Below are positions 56,301 to 64,000 of a stretch of 64,000 bases of DNA, one piece after another (within the stretch, counting starts at the first letter, position 1; every line of letters begins with the position of its first letter). The stretch spans positions 62,001 through 126,000 of the forward strand of contig CANQKM010000003.1 in the NCBI GenBank assembly GCA_947624485.1, read 5' to 3'. The stretch is from an uncultured Clostridia bacterium (GTDB taxonomy: Bacteria > Bacillota > Clostridia > UBA1381). The translations under genes were made by a program, and so were the position numbers. The notes under the pieces are model-generated. The model was not told where the DNA came from. It was given only the letters and a program-made list of their open reading frames with translations, and ran no database searches.

Positions 56301-57721
56301 GCGTGTGAGTTGAAATGCGGTGCAGTGGTGGGCTGTCGATACGGACGGCGTCACGCCTCGCATGAGGCGTGTGAGTTGAAATTATCACGCCAAAACGCGA
56401 CGCAATTTTGTACGTTGTGGTCACGCCTCGCATGAGGCGTGTGAGTTGAAATAATCCGTATACGCGGGTAGTTATAACAGACACGGTCACGCCTCGCATG
56501 AGGCGTGTGAGTTGAAATCCTATCTCGCACAGGTGATTGAACCGCTGCTCCGTCACGCCTCGCATGAGGCGTGTGAGTTGAAATCGTTGGAAAACGGAGC
56601 AAAAACAAGCAGAATTGAGTCACGCCTCGCATGAGGCGTGTGAGTTGAAATCGTCTTGTATGTGTCAAGGAAATCGGACGCGCCGGTCACGCCTCGCATG
56701 AGGCGTGTGAGTTGAAATGCGTGTAACGTCCACAGCGGTTAAGTTTGGCAAAGTCACGCCTCGCATGAGGCGTGTGAGTTGAAATTACCCCTCTTACGGG
56801 GCTTGCGGGGTCTCCTTCCGTCACGCCTCGCATGAGGCGTGTGAGTTGAAATATGGGTATGGACGACCCGCACAAGGTAAAATCAAGTCACGCCTCGCAT
56901 GAGGCGTGTGAGTTGAAATATACATCTTGCTGTTGTCACGCGTGGTAACAACGTCACGCCTCGCATGAGGCGTGTGAGTTGAAATATATACGACATCATA
57001 TTTTCCATCGACGGAAACGGTCACGCCTCGCATGAGGCGTGTGAGTTGAAATAATCCGTATACGCGGGTAGTTATAACAGACACGGTCACGCCTCGCATG
57101 AGGCGTGTGAGTTGAAATAGACCGCCGAAGGAGGCAGGCAGTGGACAAGGAACGTCACGCCTCGCATGAGGCGTGTGAGTTGAAATTGTTATGCTATGGC
57201 GCAGGGCAAGGCTGTTATTGTCACGCCTCGCATGAGGCGTGTGAGTTGAAATAAGTATTACGAGCCTATCGGTACGGGAACGGTAAGTCACGCCTCGCAT
57301 GAGGCGTGTGAGTTGAAATAGGCTGATGATGGCAGGTAAAGAACAAAAAGAAAGGTCACGCCTCGCATGAGGCGTGTGAGTTGAAATGTCACCTCTCTTT
57401 CACTCTTTTTCAGTTGTACGGGTCACGCCTCGCATGAGGCGTGTGAGTTGAAATTATTACTTCAGCCTCGTCTTCCTCCGGCTGTTCAACCGTCACGCCT
57501 CGCATGAGGCGTGTGAGTTGAAATCCGACGCGGACGACAATATCAAGGTGCAGCCGAAGTCACGCCTCGCATGAGGCGTGTGAGTTGAAATTATATCGCG
57601 TCGGAGCTGGAGGAGGACGAACACCGTCACGCCTCGCATGAGGCGTGTGAGTTGAAATCTTTTTGTATGGTATCGGGGCGGTTATATACCGCGTCACGCC
57701 TCGCATGAGGCGTGTGAGTTG
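44325..57721 (+). CRISPR. Type I-C CRISPR array, about 199 repeats of 33 bp
   Basis: The repeat begins GTCACGCCTC, folds as CACGCCTC-GCAT-GAGGCGTG and ends in TGAGTTGAAAT, a type I-C pattern. A manual count gives 199 repeats and 198 spacers of 32-38 bp. The repeats appear identical apart from one ending in GAAAC (56016-56048) and the last one (57693-57721), whose 3' end is lost and which marks the trailer. Transcription runs on the plus strand away from cas2. Several spacers begin with ribosome binding sites and start codons, as expected for protein-coding phage or plasmid targets. Open frames across the array repeat the repeat-encoded peptides HASHEACELK or QLTRLMRGVT and are not genes. Confidence 0.99.
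54242..55347 (+). repeat. Tandem duplication of an eight-spacer block inside the array
   Basis: Spacers from 54242 to 54744 recur in the same order from 54845 to 55347, an offset of 603 bp and the same 503-bp length. One unique spacer (starting GTAATCAAAG) lies between the copies. Recombination between identical repeats is the likely cause. Confidence 0.95.
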
Positions 57722-57840
57722 TTGCCTTACATATTTAGAGGGTACGGAGATGGTAAGTATTAACCCATCATGGTGCTGTTGATGAAATCCTGAGAGATAT
57801 TAGAGCTTTTCAAAAAGTATATAGGGGAGGTATAAGGGTT

Positions 57841-58041
57841 ATGATTAAACTATGTGATTGTGATTATTGCAAAAATTGTCTTGGTATGAAAGACGGTCAT
57901 CCCGTATGTTATGCCTTTAAAGACGGAGTCCCTTATGACCACATGAACAGAGATTTGAAAAATCTTAGTGAATGCGCAAACGGTTATAAATTTGTGCCTA
58001 TAAATAAAAAAGTGATTAAACGACAAATTGATAGCTTATAA
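57841..58041 (+). CDS. Small cysteine-rich hypothetical protein
   Basis: 66 residues. Five cysteines lie in the first 23 residues (LCDCDYCKNCLG and PVCYAF), a possible zinc- or Fe-S-binding knuckle, and a sixth is in SECANGYKF. GGGGAGG precedes the ATG. I do not know a function; similar short proteins occur in Clostridia. It stands 120 bp after the last array repeat, at the start of a zone of decayed repeats. Confidence 0.7.
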   Translation: MIKLCDCDYCKNCLGMKDGHPVCYAFKDGVPYDHMNRDLKNLSECANGYKFVPINKKVIKRQIDSL

Positions 58042-58082
58042 AAGCACACCTCTCGCGTACTTTTGCCTTTATTTGGGATGAT

Positions 58083-58115
58083 AATCCAAGTCAGAGAGGC
58101 ATGTGAATTTGAAAT
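58083..58115 (+). repeat. Possible decayed CRISPR repeat
   Basis: GAGAGGCATGTGAATTTGAAAT resembles the 3' two thirds of the array repeat (GAGGCGTGTGAGTTGAAAT) with one insertion and two changes. CACACCTCTC upstream at about 58046 can pair with its GAGAGG part. It is too degenerate to be certain. Confidence 0.45.
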
Positions 58116-58127
58116 TACAATACAAAA

Positions 58128-58180
58128 ATGAGTGTCAGCACATCAACACTCATGGGGTAAAGGAGCATACCTATGTGCTG
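58128..58180 (+). ncRNA. Possible structured RNA with H-type pseudoknot
   Basis: ATGAGTGT (58128-58135) pairs exactly with ACACTCAT (58146-58153). The loop of that stem, CAGCACAT (58136-58143), pairs exactly with ATGTGCTG (58173-58180). The two 8-bp stems could coexist as a pseudoknot or be alternative folds. It lies 120 bp before a 79-residue gene and could be its leader. There is no comparative support. Confidence 0.4.
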
Positions 58181-58237
58181 GCGTAACCCTCTAACCATTT
58201 ATATTATATACCATTTTTTAAAAAATACAAGTAAAAA

Positions 58238-58270
58238 ATCACGTCTCGCAAGAGGGCTTACAAACTGCTT
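58238..58270 (+). repeat. Decayed CRISPR repeat
   Basis: TCACGTCTCGCAAGAGG matches the first half of the repeat with two differences; the second half is not conserved. It supports the view that the array once extended through this zone. Confidence 0.6.
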
Positions 58271-58299
58271 TGAAAAATTTAGACTGAGGAAGGATTATT

Positions 58300-58539
58300 A
58301 TGTCACTGAAAGTTGTCGATAAAATGCTGCTCCTTAATGGGAAAACCGCTGTTTCTGTCGAAGGGGATTGTACTAAATTAAGAAACGGTCTTACTGCTAC
58401 CGATGAGAAAGGGAAAGTTTTTATAATTGAGTCCGTCGGTATGACGCATTATACTAATCCCGAAGACTGGAAAACAAAAGCGGAAATATTGCTTTCCAGC
58501 GGTGATTTTAGTGGTGAAACACTGATTGTAAACGAATAA
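58300..58539 (+). CDS. Small hypothetical protein
   Basis: 79 residues with GGAAGG upstream of the ATG. The sequence alternates hydrophobic and polar residues, suggesting a small beta-barrel (VDKMLLLNGKTAVSVEGD; GKVFIIESVGM). No cysteines, membrane segment or known motif are seen. It is one of four tiny genes between remnant CRISPR repeats. A defence-related or mobile-element origin is possible, with no direct evidence. Confidence 0.65.
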   Translation: MSLKVVDKMLLLNGKTAVSVEGDCTKLRNGLTATDEKGKVFIIESVGMTHYTNPEDWKTKAEILLSSGDFSGETLIVNE

Positions 58540-58688
58540 AACAAGATACAGCGCATAAGCACGTCAGAGGACGACAAAAAATATTTGTTGGTTTTGCCTA
58601 TTGAAATATCATTGTATATGTATGATAATAATATTAAGATGAAAATGGAAAACTCAACGGCAGCATATGGTCGGGGAAGGAGAACGCA

Positions 58689-58841
58689 ATGGAGGAAAAG
58701 GAAATCTTTAAAGGGTATTCACGAGGTCTTATGCGGCAGTTGAAACTGTTAAAAAAGACAATCGGCAATAATGATTTTGAACAAGCGGAGCGGCTTGTTG
58801 ACGAATTGATAGAAGATACTCAAAATAATATTGAGGATTAA
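58689..58841 (+). CDS. Very small helical hypothetical protein
   Basis: 50 residues: ATG at 58689, stop at 58839-58841, with GGGGAAGGAG 6-7 bp upstream. The C-terminal half is a likely amphipathic helix rich in E, L and D (QAERLVDELIED). There is no known family. A remnant repeat begins 17 bp after its stop codon. Confidence 0.6.
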   Translation: MEEKEIFKGYSRGLMRQLKLLKKTIGNNDFEQAERLVDELIEDTQNNIED

Positions 58842-58858
58842 GAAGAATATCTGCACCA

Positions 58859-59025
58859 GTCACGCCTTGCAAGAGGCGTGTGAGTTGAAATTTCTTCGGC
58901 GGCGAACGCGGTATGGGCATTGCAGTCACGCCTCGCATGAGGCGTGTGAGTTGAAATCTATGTACACTTGCGTTCCCATCGGGATAACGCTGGTCACGCC
59001 TCGCAAGAGGCGTGTGAGTTGCAAT
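58859..59025 (+). CRISPR. Remnant CRISPR array, three repeats and two spacers
   Basis: Repeats at 58859-58891, 58925-58957 and 58993-59025 flank spacers of 33 and 35 bp. The middle repeat is identical to the main array's. The first has CTTGCAAG in place of CTCGCATG; the third has GCAAG at the loop and ends GCAAT, like an ageing trailer repeat. It lies 1.1 kb after the main array, with no leader of its own and no adjacent cas genes. Confidence 0.93.
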
Positions 59026-59038
59026 TACAGGTGAAGAA

Positions 59039-59260
59039 ATGTCTGATAAAAGAGAGTACATGCGATGTCCGATGATGAAAGACAATATTGACATCGGATA
59101 CTGCATTGAATTACAAATGATTGCCGGCAAAGAAGTAAAACCGACAAAAGAGGAAGCGCATCTGACAGACCGAGACTGGGAAATTTGCAGAAATTGTATT
59201 AAACAGCGCTGCCCGACACCGGATATAATATTGGTGGATAATGAAAAATTTATCAAATAG
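59039..59260 (+). CDS. Small cysteine-containing hypothetical protein
   Basis: 73 residues. Cysteines lie in MRCPMM, GYCIE and ICRNCIKQRC, a spacing that could hold zinc. AGGTGAAG precedes the ATG, 13 bp after the last remnant repeat. The function is unknown; it resembles short zinc-ribbon-like proteins common in Clostridia and their mobile elements. A perfect palindromic terminator follows. Confidence 0.68.
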   Translation: MSDKREYMRCPMMKDNIDIGYCIELQMIAGKEVKPTKEEAHLTDRDWEICRNCIKQRCPTPDIILVDNEKFIK

Positions 59261-59270
59261 ACTGTTTAAC

Positions 59271-59296
59271 AAAGCACATTCAGCTGAATGTGCTTT
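59271..59296. terminator. Bidirectional terminator between the CRISPR zone and the SBP gene
   Basis: A 26-bp perfect palindrome whose arms are AAAGCACATTCAG and its complement. It stands between convergent genes. Confidence 0.8.
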
Positions 59297-59312
59297 GCTG
59301 TTCGTTATAATA

Positions 59313-60581
59313 TTATTCCATTTCCTTTTCCGCTTCCGCCGCGCGGTACTCGTCCATCATCCTCACGCAGCCGTCAGCGTCGGTACGCTTACTCAAAAGC
59401 TCGCCTATTATTTTTACCATATCGTTTGCGCTGTAGCCGACTATCCTTGACGCGGCGGTTGACACGCGCTGCTTTTCTTCGACCGACGGCAGTATATCCG
59501 TTACCATGCTCGACTGCACGTTTGTGGTCTGACCGTTGAAGCAGCTCACGGTCGCGATGCCGTCGAACGCTGCGTTGTAATTCTCCGCATCGGCGCAGAA
59601 CGACAGAAAATCGAGCGCGTCCTGCATTTTTTCGCTGTTCTTGTTTACCATCATCATATTTATGTTGCCGCCCTCAAACGTGCCGCCGTCAACGGTGTTC
59701 ATAAACACGGGCATGAGCGCGAAGTCGTCTTTCGTGTATTTGCCGCCGTCCTCCAAATCGGTGTAGAACCACGTGTCCCATATAAACGTCATTACGGCGC
59801 CGCCCGAGCTCATCACGGGGCTTATATCGTCCCAGCCCGTTTCAAGGGAATCCGTGCCTAACCATCCGTTCGCTGCCGCGTCCGAAATCCACTGCGCCAT
59901 ATTTTTTACTTCGGGAATATCCGCGTATGTTATTTCGCCGTTATTGAGCTTTTCGAGCAAATCGGGATTGTCGGCGAATATCGGATCGAGCGCGAACTGC
60001 GGCATCCACGCGCAGTCCTTTGCGGGCCAGCATATAGGCGTGTAACCCGTAGCTGTAAGCGCTTCGCAAAGCATGTCAAACTCCTCCTGCGTGGCCGCGG
60101 GCTTTAGTCCGAGACTGTCGAGCAGTGTTTTGTTGTAATAGCAGCCCGAAACGGAATTCTCCCAAAACGGCAGACCGAGCAGATTGCCGTCCGCGTCGGT
60201 GCAGTACGCGCGCGCGCCGTCCGTTAAATCGCTTACCCAGCTTTCGTTGTTGAGGCGGCAGAAATTTCCCGCAACGTCAAGACGGCTCAAATCGGCGTTG
60301 TGGAAGTGAAGAAATATATCGGTCATTTCACCGTTTTCGAGCCTTTTCGCCGCCGCAGCTTCGTATTGGTCGTCGTCGACGGAAATTATGTCGAGCTTGT
60401 TGCCCGTCGCCGCCTCGTACCGCTCAAAAATCTTTACCATATAATCCTTTTGCAGATCTGTTCTTTTACCCATTATCGTAAGCGTCACGCCGTCGGGGTT
60501 AGACGCTTTGTCCGTTCCGCACGATGTTAAGATAAGCGCAGCCGCGAGAATAAGCGGCATTAAAGCGCGTAATTTTCTCAT
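59313..60581 (-). CDS. Extracellular solute-binding lipoprotein, family 1 (sugar-type)
   Basis: 422 residues. A signal peptide ends in the lipobox LTSC near residue 21. The mature protein has the family 1 pattern: VTLTIMGKRTD at the start, then NKTLLDSLGLKPAATQEEFD and a late FLSFCADAENY. Such proteins deliver sugars or oligosaccharides to ABC permeases. No permease or ATPase gene is in the window; instead it lies 18 bp downstream of a hybrid sensor kinase in the same direction. It may therefore act as the ligand-binding partner of the kinase, or serve a permease encoded elsewhere. Confidence 0.85.
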   Translation of the reverse strand: MRKLRALMPLILAAALILTSCGTDKASNPDGVTLTIMGKRTDLQKDYMVKIFERYEAATGNKLDIISVDDDQYEAAAAKRLENGEMTDIFLHFHNADLSRLDVAGNFCRLNNESWVSDLTDGARAYCTDADGNLLGLPFWENSVSGCYYNKTLLDSLGLKPAATQEEFDMLCEALTATGYTPICWPAKDCAWMPQFALDPIFADNPDLLEKLNNGEITYADIPEVKNMAQWISDAAANGWLGTDSLETGWDDISPVMSSGGAVMTFIWDTWFYTDLEDGGKYTKDDFALMPVFMNTVDGGTFEGGNINMMMVNKNSEKMQDALDFLSFCADAENYNAAFDGIATVSCFNGQTTNVQSSMVTDILPSVEEKQRVSTAASRIVGYSANDMVKIIGELLSKRTDADGCVRMMDEYRAAEAEKEME

Positions 60582-60599
60582 ACTATCTTACTCCTCCCG

Positions 60600-63140
60600 C
60601 TATTTTTTCCTTCTGCCTTTCAGAAGCTTGTATACCAGACTTTTTACCGCTTCCATATCGATCGGTTTCGCGAGGTGTCCGTTCATTCCGGCTTCCATCG
60701 CGTCGTTTACGTCCTCGGCGAACGTGTTCGCGGTCATTGCCGCAATCGGAATGTCAGCCGCGTCGGGGTGACCGCAGGCGCGTATTTGACGCGTCGCCTC
60801 GTAGCCGTTCATTACGGGCATCTGCACGTCCATGAGTATCATGTCATAGTGACCGGCGGGTGAATTTTTGAACTTTTCAACCGCCTCCGCGCCGTTTACG
60901 GCAAGGTCGCACTTCACGCCCTCGGCGGCGAGCATCTCCGTTAGAATTTCGGAGTTAAGCTCGTTGTCCTCCGCTATGAGGAACAGCTTGTCCTTCATTA
61001 TTGCCGCGTCGTATATGCTTTCGGTCTTTTCGCTGCCTGCCGTGTCGTTTTCACCAGCGTCGGGCAGCGCGAACGACAGTTCCACGGTGAACGAGCTGCC
61101 CTTGCCCGGCTTACTTTTTACGTTTATTATGCCGCCCATCAAATCAACAAGGTTTTTCGTTATCGCCATACCGAGACCTGTGCCTTGTATCTTGTTCGTG
61201 ACGGAGTTTTCCTCGCGGCTGAACGGCGTGAATATATGCTTCAGAAAGTCACCGCTCATTCCTATACCGTTGTCACGCACGATAAACCGCAGCTTCACAT
61301 ACTGGTCTCCCGCGTGCGGCAGCTCCGTTACCATGAAGTCTACTCTGCCGTTTTCCGGCGTGTACTTTATCGCATTTGACAAAAGGTTTATAAGTATCTG
61401 GTTAAGGCGCAGCTTGTCGCCTATGAGATACTCGGGCGTTACGCCGTCCACACGCACATTAAATTCCTGATTTTTTGCCTTTGCCTGCGGAATAAGTATA
61501 ATACCGAGTTCCTCTATTATTTCCTTCAGGCTGAATTTGTCAACATTCAGCGACGTTTTGCCGCTCTCTATCTTGCTCATGTCAAGCACGTCGTTTATAA
61601 GGCTCAGGAGGTGGTGGCTTGACGCGGTTATTTTGCGCGTGTATTCCCGCACCTTTTCGGGATCGTCCGCCTCGTTTTCGAGCAGTACCGAAAAGCCGAC
61701 GATCGCGTTCATCGGTGTGCGTATGTCGTGTGACATATTGGAAAGAAAGTTACTCTTCGCCTCGTTCGCGCTGCGTGCGGCGTTGAGCGCCTCCTGCATC
61801 TGCTCGTTCATGTTCCGTTCCTGCGTGCGGTCGGACAGCACAAAAATGTACTTCCTCACGTCGCGTATGCTCATGTGGTACACAGTCATTCTGTACCGGC
61901 GCCGCTCGCCGGTGCTTTGGTGCATATACTCACATTCGAGGTTTATGTAACCGTTGAGCGGTATTTCCTTAAGGTCGCCGGCAGGAACGATCACGCTTCC
62001 GTTTACCGCGCACTTTTCAAGCACGCGTATATCCTTCCTCACCTCGTCAACCGGTATACCGATAAGCCGCTCGACATTCGGACTTATGTAGTCAACGCTG
62101 TAATCGGCGGCGTCGAGCATGATGAATATATCGTCAACGCTGTTTGAAAGTACGTCAAACATGCGCTCACGGTAGCGAAGCTCGGTTATGTTTTTCATTG
62201 ACTGATTTTGTCCGCGTATGAGTATGAACGCAATTGCCGCCGCACCGACGAGCAGGAATATTATGCTTAAGACGTTCATCGTCGTTTTCTGCACCGACAA
62301 AAATCCTGCGCTTACCACGCTCTGCGGCACGACGCTCAAAAGCATATAGTCTTGGTAACCCACGGGCTGGTACAGTATGCAGTGGCTCACGCCGCCGATG
62401 CCGCACTGCGTAAGTCCCGCCTCGCCTTTTTCCCAGTCGCTGCTTATTTTGTTAAAGCCGTCCTCGTCCAAATCGGACGCGGCTTTAAGATACGTGAGAT
62501 AATTTCCGAAAACGCTGCCGCCCTTTTGAGCGGATATGAGTATGGCGCCGTCCTTGTGTACGACAAAGCACGCCGCCTCGCCCGAAAACGCGTCGACATT
62601 GAGCGACTCTGCAAGATCCTCATTCGTGTAGCTCACGGCTATCGCGTCGTAGGCAAAGCCGTTGTACTTGCCGCCGCGCGAATGTATGACAAAAAGAGTA
62701 GCGTCCCTTCCGTCGGGCAGCTTGCCGTTCGCTATTACAGGCTCGTCGGGAGCGGCAAGACCGTTCCAGGTGTCGTCCGTTGTAAAGTCGTCCGAAGCAC
62801 CGCCGACCGTCATGCAGGATTTGTCAGTCGACGACAGGAAATAAAATTCCGAGAACTTCCAATATTTACGATTTTCGTTTATGCGATCCGATACCGCCGC
62901 GCCGTCACCCTCGTAGGCGGAGATATAGTCGTCCAAGCTTTTAAGCAGTCCGCGGTTACGCTCGGCAAACATGCCGAACGAGCGGTTTACCTGACTGTAT
63001 ATCTCCTCCAGGTGGTCGGTGCTGTCGTTGTAAATGCGGCGCGAAATGTAATTGAAATATACCGCGCCTATCACAACGACGGCTATGCCGACGGCGCACA
63101 TCAGAACCGGCAGAAAAATTTTATCAAACCGTTTTTTCAT
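60600..63140 (-). CDS. Hybrid sensor histidine kinase / response regulator
   Basis: 846 residues from the ATG at 63140, chosen because GGAG lies 6 bp upstream; a TTG at 63152 overlaps that box. Order of domains: membrane helix (about 8-29), an extracytoplasmic sensor region of about 250 residues resembling a Cache domain, a second helix (about 285-307), PAS-like (about 325-435), HisKA with H in MSHDIRTPMN, HATPase with NGIGMS and GTGLGMAI, and a receiver with the acceptor D in LMDVQMPVMNG and K in HLAKPID. No DNA-binding output or HPt domain is seen, so phosphotransfer must go elsewhere. Confidence 0.93.
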   Translation of the reverse strand: MKKRFDKIFLPVLMCAVGIAVVVIGAVYFNYISRRIYNDSTDHLEEIYSQVNRSFGMFAERNRGLLKSLDDYISAYEGDGAAVSDRINENRKYWKFSEFYFLSSTDKSCMTVGGASDDFTTDDTWNGLAAPDEPVIANGKLPDGRDATLFVIHSRGGKYNGFAYDAIAVSYTNEDLAESLNVDAFSGEAACFVVHKDGAILISAQKGGSVFGNYLTYLKAASDLDEDGFNKISSDWEKGEAGLTQCGIGGVSHCILYQPVGYQDYMLLSVVPQSVVSAGFLSVQKTTMNVLSIIFLLVGAAAIAFILIRGQNQSMKNITELRYRERMFDVLSNSVDDIFIMLDAADYSVDYISPNVERLIGIPVDEVRKDIRVLEKCAVNGSVIVPAGDLKEIPLNGYINLECEYMHQSTGERRRYRMTVYHMSIRDVRKYIFVLSDRTQERNMNEQMQEALNAARSANEAKSNFLSNMSHDIRTPMNAIVGFSVLLENEADDPEKVREYTRKITASSHHLLSLINDVLDMSKIESGKTSLNVDKFSLKEIIEELGIILIPQAKAKNQEFNVRVDGVTPEYLIGDKLRLNQILINLLSNAIKYTPENGRVDFMVTELPHAGDQYVKLRFIVRDNGIGMSGDFLKHIFTPFSREENSVTNKIQGTGLGMAITKNLVDLMGGIINVKSKPGKGSSFTVELSFALPDAGENDTAGSEKTESIYDAAIMKDKLFLIAEDNELNSEILTEMLAAEGVKCDLAVNGAEAVEKFKNSPAGHYDMILMDVQMPVMNGYEATRQIRACGHPDAADIPIAAMTANTFAEDVNDAMEAGMNGHLAKPIDMEAVKSLVYKLLKGRRKK

Positions 63141-63182
63141 AACATTCTCCAATGCTTTTTACGTGTATAATCTACCTATTTT

Positions 63183-63211
63183 ATTCTATCATACGCACCG
63201 TGAAAAGTCAA
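63183..63211 (-). promoter_or_regulatory. Promoter of the kinase-SBP unit
   Basis: On the minus strand TTGACT (63211-63206) and TAGAAT (63188-63183) with a 17-bp spacer. Confidence 0.75.
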
Positions 63212-63236
63212 TCGGGATAAAAAGCGCATGCAAAAA

Positions 63237-63257
63237 GGACGCGGATATTCCGCGCCC
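63237..63257 (-). terminator. Terminator of the RCC1-like gene
   Basis: On the minus strand GGGCGCGGA pairs with TCCGCGTCC (one G-U) around ATA and is followed by TTTTT. Confidence 0.8.
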
Positions 63258-63270
63258 GTTTAAGCCTTAT

Positions 63271-64000
63271 TTATTCGCCGGCCTTGTACGATACCTCTCT
63301 GTATACTTTGTCGCACATTGTAAAATCGGGTATGCTTCCGTCAATTTGCCTGTCGGAAAACCGGCGCGTCCTGCCGCGGTACCAAAGCGTGCCGTCCGTT
63401 TTTATAATATAGAGCGCGCCGTCGTATATGTAATCGCGCACATCCTCAGCGACCTTCTTCGGCGTTAAAACGTTGCCGCCGCCGTTTTTGTCGATAACTC
63501 CCGCGTTATTCGCGCCCCACGCGTACAAGTCGCCGTTTTCTTTAAGCGCAAGCACGACCTCGGAGCCGACGCTGCACGAAACAAAGCCGTCTCCCATTTT
63601 AACCCCCGCGTCGTGCATGAATTTGCTGTAATCAATGCCGTTGTCTCGCGTCTCGATAACGCCCTTCTCGCCGTTATAGCTTGTGCCGAGTACGTACACC
63701 GAGCCGTCGTTTTTGATGTACGCCATCGTCAGACCGTTATTGCTCGACACGTAGGAAACATCTTCAGCGCACTTTACCGGCGCGGACAGATCCTCGCCGT
63801 CGATCCAGCCGTAACCGAGCGTCTGCTGGGAATTTGAGCGGTAAACCCACGCGCTGCCGTCGTTTTTGAGGTATATCACGTAGCTTTCGCCGTCGAACAT
63901 TTTAACGTCGGTGTCAACAACGCGCGGCGCGTTTCCGTCGTGCATATCCTCGTAAAGCGTGCCGTTTTCTATGTACTTGTCGCTGTCCGTGTCGGGATTT
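63271..64000 (-). CDS. RCC1-repeat-like beta-propeller protein, 5' part outside window
   Basis: About 243 codons are visible; the frame stays open to the window edge at 64000, upstream of an internal ATG at 63945. Repeating units such as YIKNDGSVYVLG, ALKENGDLYAWGANNAG and IIKTDGTLWYRG are spaced about 50 residues apart, the pattern of RCC1-type propellers in secreted clostridial proteins. It is probably a surface or secreted binding protein; the N-terminus is not visible. It is followed by a clear terminator. Confidence 0.78.
   Translation of the reverse strand, partial: NPDTDSDKYIENGTLYEDMHDGNAPRVVDTDVKMFDGESYVIYLKNDGSAWVYRSNSQQTLGYGWIDGEDLSAPVKCAEDVSYVSSNNGLTMAYIKNDGSVYVLGTSYNGEKGVIETRDNGIDYSKFMHDAGVKMGDGFVSCSVGSEVVLALKENGDLYAWGANNAGVIDKNGGGNVLTPKKVAEDVRDYIYDGALYIIKTDGTLWYRGRTRRFSDRQIDGSIPDFTMCDKVYREVSYKAGE

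Noticed and set aside
44340..57300. Many open frames of 60-160 codons within the array, on both strands
   Set aside because: They are made of repeat-encoded peptides recurring every ~22 residues and have no independent coding signals; they come from a stop-free repeat.
58083..58150. A second crRNA-like RNA targeting the CRISPR leader
   Set aside because: After the decayed handle, only 10 bases (TACAAAAATG) match the leader region, the first five guide bases do not, and no 3' repeat follows at spacer distance.

Overview
The window looks like a chromosomal segment of an anaerobic member of the Firmicutes (Clostridia). The evidence is Gram-positive-style lipoproteins and S-layer-homology proteins, strong AGGAGG ribosome binding sites, near-consensus sigma-A promoters with 17-bp spacers, a rimO-pgsA pair, a SigB/SigF-type sigma factor and a type I-C CRISPR system. 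The species cannot be named from the sequence.

Positions 1-20650 form a sulfur-salvage island built around a nitrogenase-like enzyme. It holds a partial glutamate-cysteine ligase-like gene, two O-acetylhomoserine sulfhydrylases, a tRNA-like element with a CAU anticodon, a NitT/TauT-type ABC importer, NifD- and NifK-like subunits with a NifX-like protein on the minus strand, and, divergently, a YezD-like small protein followed by NifX-like, NifB-like, NifH-like, MccB-like, MccA-like, OAH sulfhydrylase and GNAT genes. A rhodanese/PP-loop fusion, cysK, an AraC-type response regulator, a LysR regulator and an HD protein follow. NifE, NifN and other nitrogen-fixation genes are absent. This layout best fits a methylthio-alkane-reductase-like system: imported organosulfur compounds would be cleaved reductively, and the released thiol or sulfide fixed into methionine and cysteine. 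Three transcription units of the island share a conserved leader with a small covarying hairpin joined to an intrinsic terminator, which suggests common attenuation control.

Positions 20650-36170 are mostly housekeeping or of unknown role: a short MerR-like gene, small unknown proteins, a sigma factor, pyrE, two S-layer-homology proteins, ftsH, an XRE regulator, a GH13 glycosidase, rimO, pgsA, hisIE, an EamA transporter and a radical-SAM protein.

Positions 36170-59300 are a complete type I-C CRISPR-Cas locus (cas3-cas5-cas8c-cas7-cas4-cas1-cas2) followed by a very long array, 199 repeats by manual count. Between the radical-SAM gene and cas3 there is a small RNA gene on the minus strand. It has a consensus promoter, a preserved crRNA 5' handle, a short spacer-like segment and a degenerate repeat hairpin. 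Its spacer-like segment matches 16 of 17 bases over the -10 box of the cas promoter. The only mismatch is at guide position 6, and a TTC PAM lies next to the target. I read it as a crRNA-like guide by which Cascade represses its own operon. The array ends in a decayed zone where repeat remnants alternate with four tiny genes and a possible RNA pseudoknot.

Positions 59300-64000 hold, on the minus strand, an extracellular solute-binding lipoprotein and a hybrid sensor kinase in one unit, plus the C-terminal part of an RCC1-repeat-like protein.
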